A stretch of 64,000 bases of DNA from Echinicola marina (GTDB taxonomy: Bacteria; Bacteroidota; Bacteroidia; Cytophagales; Cyclobacteriaceae): the NCBI RefSeq assembly GCF_020463795.1, contig NZ_CP080025.1, forward strand, positions 933,001 through 997,000. Reading direction: 5' to 3'. The translations under genes and the position numbers were made by a program. Below the pieces are notes generated by a model that was not told the DNA's origin, ran no database searches, and saw nothing but the letters and a program-made list of their open reading frames with translations. Shown one piece after another: positions 34,296-41,096 of the stretch; the first letter of the stretch is position 1, and every line of letters begins with the position of its first letter.

Positions 34296-37115
34296 TTATC
34301 TACTTAGATATAGGTTTCTCTCAGAGTAGATCTTCAAGAAGTAATCATCCATTAAATCATCGATAAAATAGATGGCCTCTCCCGTAGACTTCATCTCTGG
34401 TCCTAACTCTTTATTGACATTTGGGAACTTATGGAAAGAGAATACCGGCTCTTTGATCGCATATCCTTTCTTGGTAGGATTGAATTTAAAGTCGGTCACT
34501 TTATTGGCACCCAACATCACTTTTACGGCATAATTTACATAAGGTTCTTGATATGCCTTACAAATAAACGGAACCGTCCTAGACGCTCTTGGGTTAGCCT
34601 CAATCACATATACCTTATCGTCTTTGATCGCAAACTGAATATTGATCAACCCAACAGTTTTCAAAGCGAGAGCAATTTTCTCTGTATAGGTTTCTATCTG
34701 CCTGATCACCAAATCGCCCAAGTTATATGGAGGCAATACCGCATAAGAGTCTCCAGAGTGAATTCCCGCTGGCTCTATATGCTGCATGATACCAATGATA
34801 TATACATTCTCTCCATCGCATATCGCATCCGCTTCTGCTTCTATTGCTCCCTCAAGGAAGTGATCCAAAAGGATTTCATTATCAGGAATATCCTTCAAAA
34901 CTTCCACGACATGCTGCTCAAGCTCCTTCTCATTGATCACGATCTTCATCCCTTGGCCTCCCAATACATACGAAGGTCTTACCAATAGTGGGAATCCAAT
35001 AGTTTTACAAAGCTCCAGGGCTTCATCAGTATTATGGATAGTGCCAAACTCTGGATAAGGCACATCATTTTCTTTCAGCAAGCTAGAGAATTCACCACGG
35101 TCTTCTGCAAGGTCCAAAGCCTCAAAGCTAGTACCCAAAATTTTCACCCCGTATTTCTCCAGCTTCTCAGCCAGTTTCAGGGCTGTCTGACCACCTAACT
35201 GAACGATTACACCTTCAGGCTTTTCATGAAGAATGATTTCATAGATATGTTCCCAGAACACCGGTTCAAAATAAAGCTTATCTGCAATATCAAAGTCAGT
35301 GGAAACAGTTTCAGGATTACAATTGATCATGATGGTTTCATAACCACACTCCTTTGCCGCCAAAACACCATGAACGCAAGAATAATCGAACTCAATCCCC
35401 TGACCAACTCGGTTTGGACCAGATCCTAATACAATGACCTTCTTTTTGTCACTTGAGATAGATTCATTTTCCTCACCAAAAGAAGAGTAATAGTATGGCG
35501 TCTGCGCTTCAAATTCAGCCGCACAGGTATCTACCAATTTATACACACGCTTGATACCCATTTCGTCCCTACGCTTCTTGAAGACTTCACTCTCCAAGCA
35601 CCCCAGAAGGTGGGCAATCTGACGGTCTGCATAACCTTTGTGCTTAGCCATCACCATCAAGTCCTTAGGAATAGTATCCAAGGTATACTTGTCCAAGGTG
35701 ATATCCAAGTGTACCAATTCCTCGATTTGCTTCAAGAACCACTTATCGATTTTGGTTAAATCTTGGATCGTTCTAAAGGAAATACCCAATTTAAAGGCAT
35801 CATAAATATGGAAAAGTCGATTCCAGCTAGGATGTTCCAAACTATACAAAATCTGTTCTTGATTTTTCAGTTCTTTGCCATCTGCACCAAGACCATTTCT
35901 CTTGATTTCCAAAGACTGACAAGCTTTCTGCAAGGCCTCTTGGAAATTCCTACCAATACCCATTACTTCACCTACCGCTTTCATGGAAAGGCCCAATCTA
36001 CGGTCAGAACCTTTGAACTTATCAAAGTTCCATCTAGGAATCTTAACGATCACATAGTCAATTGCAGGTTCAAAGAAGGCAGAAGTCGTTCCGGTAATGG
36101 AGTTAGGCAATTCGTCCAAATTATATCCAACAGCTAGCTTGGCTGCCACCTTGGCAATAGGATAACCAGTGGCCTTGGAAGCCAGTGCTGAAGAACGTGA
36201 AACCCTTGGGTTAATCTCAATCCCAATGATTGTCTGGTTATCAGGGCTTACAGAGAACTGAACGTTACAACCACCAGCAAAATTACCAATTCCATTCATC
36301 ATCTTGATGGCCAAGTTTCTCATTTCCTGATAAACTGGATCAGGCAAGGTCATGGCAGGAGCTACTGTGATAGAATCACCGGTGTGTACCCCCATTGGGT
36401 CAAAGTTTTCAATAGAACAGATAACAATCATATTACCTAGACTATCACGAAGTACTTCTAGCTCATATTCTTTCCACCCCAAGATACTCTGTTCAACCAG
36501 TACCTCGTGCGTTGGAGAAGCTTTAAGCCCGCTCATTAGGGCCTTCTCAAAATCTTCTTCTTTTTCTACGAAACCACCACCAGTACCACCAAGGGTGTAT
36601 GAAGGTCTAATGACTAATGGAAAACCAATTTCCTGAGCAATTTCTTTACCCTGCAGGAAGGACGTTGCTGTCTTACCAACACAAACCCCTACATTAAGCT
36701 CCTCCATTAAAGCCTTGAATTTTTCACGGTTTTCTGCAGTTTCGATGGCATCGATATCAACACCGATCATCCTTACATCAAACTTTTTCCATATGCCGGC
36801 TTGGTCGGCCTCGATGGCTAAGTTTAGGGCTGTTTGCCCCCCCATAGTAGGAAGCACACAGTCAATATCCGGATGCTCAGTCAGAATTTTTACAAGTGAT
36901 TTTTTCTCCAATGGAAGCAGGTAAACATTGTCTGCGGTAACCGGGTCAGTCATAATTGTCGCCGGATTGGAGTTGATAAGGGTCACAGTGATACCCTCTT
37001 CCCTTAATGATCTCGCTGCTTGAGATCCGGAATAATCGAACTCACAGGCTTGGCCAATTACGATTGGACCACTTCCAATGATCAGTACATGTTTAATGCT
37101 ATTGTCTTTAGGCAT
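34296..37115 (-). CDS. carB: Carbamoyl-phosphate synthase large subunit
   Basis: Makes carbamoyl phosphate from bicarbonate, ammonia (from glutamine via CarA) and two ATP for pyrimidine and arginine synthesis. The 939 residues hold both ATP-grasp halves: N-half carboxyphosphate domain (IGSGPIVIGQACEFDYSG at the start, RPSYTLGGTGGG), oligomerisation domain (~400-550), and C-half (VLGSGPNRVGQGIEFDYSC at ~560, RPSYVLGGQGM, EANPRASRTVPF). It stops at ~936 of the E. coli numbering, so the C-terminal MGS-like allosteric domain (UMP and ornithine in E. coli) is absent. carA is not adjacent. A -7 box lies 48 nt upstream. Confidence 0.96.
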   Translation of the reverse strand: MPKDNSIKHVLIIGSGPIVIGQACEFDYSGSQAARSLREEGITVTLINSNPATIMTDPVTADNVYLLPLEKKSLVKILTEHPDIDCVLPTMGGQTALNLAIEADQAGIWKKFDVRMIGVDIDAIETAENREKFKALMEELNVGVCVGKTATSFLQGKEIAQEIGFPLVIRPSYTLGGTGGGFVEKEEDFEKALMSGLKASPTHEVLVEQSILGWKEYELEVLRDSLGNMIVICSIENFDPMGVHTGDSITVAPAMTLPDPVYQEMRNLAIKMMNGIGNFAGGCNVQFSVSPDNQTIIGIEINPRVSRSSALASKATGYPIAKVAAKLAVGYNLDELPNSITGTTSAFFEPAIDYVIVKIPRWNFDKFKGSDRRLGLSMKAVGEVMGIGRNFQEALQKACQSLEIKRNGLGADGKELKNQEQILYSLEHPSWNRLFHIYDAFKLGISFRTIQDLTKIDKWFLKQIEELVHLDITLDKYTLDTIPKDLMVMAKHKGYADRQIAHLLGCLESEVFKKRRDEMGIKRVYKLVDTCAAEFEAQTPYYYSSFGEENESISSDKKKVIVLGSGPNRVGQGIEFDYSCVHGVLAAKECGYETIMINCNPETVSTDFDIADKLYFEPVFWEHIYEIILHEKPEGVIVQLGGQTALKLAEKLEKYGVKILGTSFEALDLAEDRGEFSSLLKENDVPYPEFGTIHNTDEALELCKTIGFPLLVRPSYVLGGQGMKIVINEKELEQHVVEVLKDIPDNEILLDHFLEGAIEAEADAICDGENVYIIGIMQHIEPAGIHSGDSYAVLPPYNLGDLVIRQIETYTEKIALALKTVGLINIQFAIKDDKVYVIEANPRASRTVPFICKAYQEPYVNYAVKVMLGANKVTDFKFNPTKKGYAIKEPVFSFHKFPNVNKELGPEMKSTGEAIYFIDDLMDDYFLKIYSERNLYLSR

Positions 37116-37162
37116 GCTATAGAGAGGTTTGGATAAGTTTTTTACTTATGGCTAAATTGGTG

Positions 37163-37170
37163 CAAAATTA
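37163..37170 (-). promoter_or_regulatory. -7 promoter box for carB
   Basis: Minus-strand TAATTTTG matches TAnnTTTG and is 48 nt before the carB ATG. No PyrR-type attenuator is visible in the short leader. Confidence 0.4.
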
Positions 37171-37408
37171 AGTAAATTATTGAAAGATGCAGGGTCAAAC
37201 TGAAAAAACCTTTCCTATAATTTAAAATTATCCAGCACATAGAATAGTCAGTATCCTTGAATTGAAGCACGAATGACTTGCTTACAAGTGCTTAAGGAAT
37301 AAATTAGGATAAATTAAGCCAACATGCAATTTCATGCAAAAAAAACCAACTTAGAATTAAAATCATCCAAAAGGCCATTAGTTTGTACATTTCTCAAAAA
37401 AGGCAATA

Positions 37409-37441
37409 AAAAAGCAGTTCCTGAAAAGAAACTGCTTTTTA
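37409..37441 (-). terminator. Terminator of the sucA-sucB-lpd cluster
   Basis: AAAAAGCAGTT (37409-37419) pairs with AACTGCTTTTT (37430-37440), 10-nt loop, 20 nt after the lpd stop on the minus strand. Confidence 0.82.
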
Positions 37442-37460
37442 AATAATTTTGAGTATACAG

Positions 37461-38861
37461 CTAGACGTGTAGTGCCCTATTTTCAGTAGCTGCCAAACAT
37501 GCTTCCTTGAATGCTTCTGTATAAGTCGGGTGAGCATGGGACATTCTTGCAATATCCTCAGCAGAAGCCCTGTATTCCATGGCCACTACTGCCTCAGCAA
37601 TCATATCAGCTGTCCTTGGTCCGATCATATGAACGCCTAGGATTTCATCAGTATTCGCATCAGCCAATACTTTTACTAGGCCATCAGTATCCATGGATGC
37701 TCTTGCACGACCTGAAGCCATAAAAGGGAATTTACCTGCTTTGTATTTGATTCCTTTTTCCTTCAACTGCTCTTCTGTATAACCTACCGCAGCCACTTCT
37801 GGCCAAGTATATACCACTCCTGGAATCAGGTTATAGTTAATATGAGGTTTTTGTCCTGCCAGTTGCTCAACCACCAATACACCTTCTTCTTCAGCCTTAT
37901 GAGCTAACATGGCACCCTTCACCACATCCCCAATAGCATATATATTATCCACATTAGTTTTAAGGTGCTCGTCTACTTCTACCTGGCCTCTCTCATTGAT
38001 CTTCACACCTGCAGCTTCGGCATTCAGTCCGTCTGTGTATGGCCTTCTACCAATGGACACCAATACATAGTCTCCTTTTACCTCTACCGTCTCGCCTTTC
38101 TTGTCTTCAGCCTTTACTGTAACTTCCTTACCGGAATTTTTAACCTCAGTAACTTTGTGCTTCAAGTAGAATTCAAAACCTATTTTCTTTAAAGATTTCT
38201 GAAGTTCTTTACCCATGGTTTTGTCCATAGAAGGAATAAGGGAATCCATATATTCTACCACAGACACCTTAGCTCCCATACGGGCATATACTGAACCTAA
38301 TTCCATCCCGATTACCCCACCACCGATTACGATGAGGTGTTTAGGGATTTCCTTCATTTTCAATGCCTCAGTGGAAGTAATGATTCTCTTCTTATCAATC
38401 TCAATAAATGGTAAAGAGGCCGGCTTAGACCCAGTGGCTATGATGATATTCTTACCAGTAATCTCCTCAGACTTCCCATCATCTTTGGTCACCTTGATGG
38501 TATTCTTGTCCACGAAAGACCCCACACCTTGATGAACATCAATTTTATTTTTCTTCATCAAGTACTGGATACCATCTACATTTTGCTTGACCACATCATC
38601 CTTTCTGGCGATCATTTGTCCCAAATTGACCTTGAGGTCTTTCAGGTCAATACCATGGGTCTTGAAAGTATGCGCGGCATTATGATAATGCTCACTGGAA
38701 TCCAACAATGCCTTGGAAGGAATACAACCCACATTCAAGCAGGTACCTCCCAAAGTAGGATATTTTTCAATTATAGCTGTTTTCATGCCGAGTTGCGCTC
38801 CTCTGATAGCAGCCACATATCCTCCAGGCCCTGATCCAATAACGATTAAGTCGTATTTCAT
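37461..38861 (-). CDS. lpdA: Dihydrolipoyl dehydrogenase (E3)
   Basis: Flavoprotein that reoxidises dihydrolipoyl groups of 2-oxo acid dehydrogenases and of the glycine cleavage H-protein with NAD. I use the ATG at 38861 (466 aa, MKYDLIVIGSGPGGY); an upstream alternative adds an unlikely lead. Landmarks: FAD loop GSGPGGY (~9-15), redox disulfide GGTCLNVGCIPSKALL (~38-53), NAD loop VIGGGVIGMELGSVYARMG (~177-195), second FAD motif YAIGDV (~308-313), and the His-Glu pair in SHAHPTYTEAFKEA (~440-453). It belongs with sucA and sucB upstream but is separated from sucB by the S23 unit. Confidence 0.96.
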   Translation of the reverse strand: MKYDLIVIGSGPGGYVAAIRGAQLGMKTAIIEKYPTLGGTCLNVGCIPSKALLDSSEHYHNAAHTFKTHGIDLKDLKVNLGQMIARKDDVVKQNVDGIQYLMKKNKIDVHQGVGSFVDKNTIKVTKDDGKSEEITGKNIIIATGSKPASLPFIEIDKKRIITSTEALKMKEIPKHLIVIGGGVIGMELGSVYARMGAKVSVVEYMDSLIPSMDKTMGKELQKSLKKIGFEFYLKHKVTEVKNSGKEVTVKAEDKKGETVEVKGDYVLVSIGRRPYTDGLNAEAAGVKINERGQVEVDEHLKTNVDNIYAIGDVVKGAMLAHKAEEEGVLVVEQLAGQKPHINYNLIPGVVYTWPEVAAVGYTEEQLKEKGIKYKAGKFPFMASGRARASMDTDGLVKVLADANTDEILGVHMIGPRTADMIAEAVVAMEYRASAEDIARMSHAHPTYTEAFKEACLAATENRALHV

Positions 38862-38880
38862 GATTGGTTGTTTTGAAAAT

Positions 38881-38915
38881 AGTACAAAGTATGGTGTACA
38901 ATGTACCAAGTATAT
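38881..38915 (+). repeat. Heptamer array, left flank of the S23 unit
   Basis: Five tandem 7-base units: AGTACAA, AGTATGG, TGTACAA, TGTACCA, AGTATAT (consensus near WGTAYNN). The array reads toward the S23 gene and mirrors the array at 39397-39431 on the other strand. Confidence 0.75.
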
Positions 38916-38919
38916 TTAA

Positions 38920-39273
38920 TTATCTTTTTAAACTTTGTTTTAGCCCATAGATCATGTTATGTATAGCTTCCAAATCTTCGGATATCTTCATAAACCTTCG
39001 ATCATCAATATATTGGAGTCTGCTGGAAATTATTAACTGTGTATCCAATTCAAAAGCAGATCCCAAAGAATATCCTAAGAATTGATCAAACTCTCCCTTT
39101 GTATTTCTTCCAGCCCCTTCAGCTATGTTAGAAGCTATGGAAACGGCAGCCTTATTAATTTGACTTATCAAACCATATTTTTCCTGCGTTGGGAGGTTTT
39201 CGGTAACACTATAAATGTCAACAGCTAAATCAATGGATTTTTTCCAAACTTGAAGTTTCTTATACCTGTGCAT
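38920..39273 (-). CDS. S23-type four-helix-bundle protein
   Basis: A 117-residue helical protein of the 23S rRNA-intervening-sequence (S23) family. Signs: MHRYKKLQVWKKSIDLAVDIY at the start (short basic lead, then the LxVWK-x-A/S pattern), LPTQEKYGLISQINKAAVSIASNIAEGAGR (~28-57, the family core with SIxxNIAEG), KGEFDQFLGYSLGSAFELDTQL (~59-80) and a last amphipathic helix. The fold forms a pentameric four-helix bundle and is shared with Avd, the accessory protein of diversity-generating retroelements, but no reverse transcriptase or template/variable repeat is near. The gene interrupts the sucB-lpd spacing and is flanked by inward-facing heptamer arrays. Function unknown. Confidence 0.88.
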   Translation of the reverse strand: MHRYKKLQVWKKSIDLAVDIYSVTENLPTQEKYGLISQINKAAVSIASNIAEGAGRNTKGEFDQFLGYSLGSAFELDTQLIISSRLQYIDDRRFMKISEDLEAIHNMIYGLKQSLKR

Positions 39274-39304
39274 AATAAAAGTAAGTTAAATTAAAAATAG
39301 GTTA

Positions 39305-39339
39305 ATGAGGTAAGCATAAAAACAATCTACCTACCTCAT
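39305..39339. repeat. Inverted repeat between sucB and the S23 gene
   Basis: ATGAGGTA (39305-39312) and TACCTCAT (39332-39339) can pair across a 19-nt loop. It lies inside the S23 unit, upstream of that gene, and could be an operator, a processing site or a leader hairpin. Confidence 0.35.
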
Positions 39340-39396
39340 CAATTTAACGAATCTTTTACCTACAATCTAGAAATAAAACATTGATTGATAAAGCAC

Positions 39397-39431
39397 TTCG
39401 TCTTTGTACTAAATACTTCGTACTTTATACT
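39397..39431 (-). repeat. Heptamer array, right flank of the S23 unit
   Basis: On the minus strand: AGTATAA, AGTACGA, AGTATTT, AGTACAA, then a degraded AGACGAA. The first 14 bases match the outer end of the left array at 11 of 14 positions, so the two arrays form imperfect terminal inverted repeats. Confidence 0.75.
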
Positions 39432-39441
39432 TTTTCATCCA

Positions 39442-40989
39442 CTATACTCCAAGTAATAATCTCGCTGGATCTTCAAGGAGTTGTTTCACTCTTACCAAGA
39501 AGCTAACTGATTCACGACCGTCGATGATTCTGTGGTCATAAGAAAGTGCTATATACATCATTGGAAGGATTTTCACCTCGCCGTTTACCGCCATTGGTCT
39601 TTCTACAATATTGTGCATCCCCAAAATAGCAGATTGAGGCTGGTTAATAATCGGTGTCGACATCATAGAACCAAAGATACCACCATTGGTAATGGTGAAG
39701 GTACCTCCTGTCATCTCCTCAATGGTCAATTTACCATCTCTGGCTTTGGTTGCCAATCTCACTACCTCTTTCTCTATTTGGTCAAAAGAAAGTTGCTCAG
39801 CATTTCTGATCACTGGAACAACCAAACCTTTTGGCGCAGAAACTGCAATGGACACATCACAGAAATCGTTATAAAGAATTTCATTTCCATCGATTTGTGC
39901 ATTCACCGCTGGCCATTCCTGTAATGCCACACAAACCGCTTTGGTAAAGAAGGACATAAACCCAAGGTTCACATTGTGCTTCTCCTTGAACATTTCCTTA
40001 TACTGCTTTCTCAAATCCATGATAGGCTTCATGTTCACCTCATTGAAGGTGGTCAACATGGCTGTTTCATTTTTGGCAGCAACCAATCGCTTAGAAATGG
40101 TCTTTCTCAGGGAAGTCATTTTCTCCCTTCTCACATTTCTTTCGCCTGCTACTTTTGGTGTTTCAGGAGCAGCTTCTTTTGCTTCAGCTTTTGGCTTTTG
40201 AGGAGCAGCTGGTTTTGGAGCAGACTTTTGTGCTTTCTCAGCATCCTCTTTGGTCACCCTGCCATCTTTACCTGTACCTTTCACATCTTTAGGGTCGATG
40301 CCTTTTTCAGCAAGAATCTTTGCTGCAGCAGGAGATGCGTGCCCAGTGGCATAAGTCGCATCACCCGAAGAAGCTGGAGCTTCGCTTGAAGAAGCAGATG
40401 CTTCTGATGGAGCTTCACCTTCTACTACTTCGATCTTACAGATCAATCCACCGATTTCCAAAGTATCGCCTTCTGCAGCAACATGCCTTAGGATTCCTTG
40501 GGCTTCAGCCGGCAATTCAAAAGTAGCCTTATCTGAGTCTACCTCCGCAATGATTTCGTCCAATTCCACAAAATCTCCATCTTCTTTTAACCAAGATGCC
40601 AAAGTAACCTCTGTGATGGATTCACCTACAGTAGGAACAACCATTTCTTTTATTTCACCTGTCTTTCCTGAAGCACTGCCGCTTGCACTAGTAGCCGCAG
40701 GACTTTCCTTTGCAGGGCTTTCCGCAGAAGCCGGAGCTGCATCTCCTGCAGAGGCATTTGTATCTATTTCGCAAATCACTTCGCCAATCTCCAAGGTATC
40801 ACCTTCTTCTGCCTTGGTGGTCAAAACACCTGCTTGCTCAGCAGTTAATTCAAAAGTGGCTTTATCAGATTCCAATTCGCAGATTACCTCATCCATCTCC
40901 ACATACTCTCCGCTATTTTTGAACCACTGACCGATGGTTACTTCGGTAATTGACTCCCCAACTGCAGGGACTTTGATTTCTAAACTCAT
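39442..40989 (-). CDS. sucB: Dihydrolipoamide succinyltransferase (2-oxoglutarate dehydrogenase E2)
   Basis: E2 core of the 2-oxoglutarate dehydrogenase complex: it moves the succinyl group from lipoyl to CoA. The 515 residues contain two lipoyl domains (~1-77 and ~115-190), each with a DKATFEL lipoyl-lysine motif, joined by Ala/Ser/Glu-rich linkers; a peripheral-subunit binding domain (~218-252, [29 protein letters not shown]); and the catalytic domain from ~285, with [19 protein letters not shown] carrying the active-site His and Asp. E. coli SucB has one lipoyl domain. The gene lies 107 nt after sucA and, apart from the S23 unit, just before lpd. Confidence 0.94.
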   Translation of the reverse strand: MSLEIKVPAVGESITEVTIGQWFKNSGEYVEMDEVICELESDKATFELTAEQAGVLTTKAEEGDTLEIGEVICEIDTNASAGDAAPASAESPAKESPAATSASGSASGKTGEIKEMVVPTVGESITEVTLASWLKEDGDFVELDEIIAEVDSDKATFELPAEAQGILRHVAAEGDTLEIGGLICKIEVVEGEAPSEASASSSEAPASSGDATYATGHASPAAAKILAEKGIDPKDVKGTGKDGRVTKEDAEKAQKSAPKPAAPQKPKAEAKEAAPETPKVAGERNVRREKMTSLRKTISKRLVAAKNETAMLTTFNEVNMKPIMDLRKQYKEMFKEKHNVNLGFMSFFTKAVCVALQEWPAVNAQIDGNEILYNDFCDVSIAVSAPKGLVVPVIRNAEQLSFDQIEKEVVRLATKARDGKLTIEEMTGGTFTITNGGIFGSMMSTPIINQPQSAILGMHNIVERPMAVNGEVKILPMMYIALSYDHRIIDGRESVSFLVRVKQLLEDPARLLLGV

Positions 40990-41096
40990 GGCTTTTTTAT
41001 TTACCCCCCAAACCCCTTTCGGTTCAAGGTTAATTTTTGATAATTAAATTAAGCCCTAAGCATTCCAAAAGCTCTCACTTTTGCAGCCAGGGAGAT

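Larger units (their letters stand above)
37116..37460. promoter_or_regulatory. Intergenic region between carB and lpd
   Basis: About 345 nt without a gene. It holds the carB -7 box (37163-37170), a hairpin-like element AAGCAC..CTTG-CTTA-CAAGTGCTT at 37265-37293, a direct repeat CATGCAA-TTT-CATGCAA around 37324-37340, and the lpd terminator. I see no ORF. Confidence 0.4.

Noticed and set aside
37265-37340. Hairpin and CATGCAA direct repeat in the carB-lpd gap as a riboswitch or attenuator
   Set aside because: The element lies upstream of the only good carB -7 box, so it would not be in the leader, and no known riboswitch pattern fits.
38920-39273. Diversity-generating retroelement, suggested by the Avd-like S23 fold
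   Set aside because: No reverse transcriptase, template repeat or variable repeat with adenine-specific changes is present in the window.
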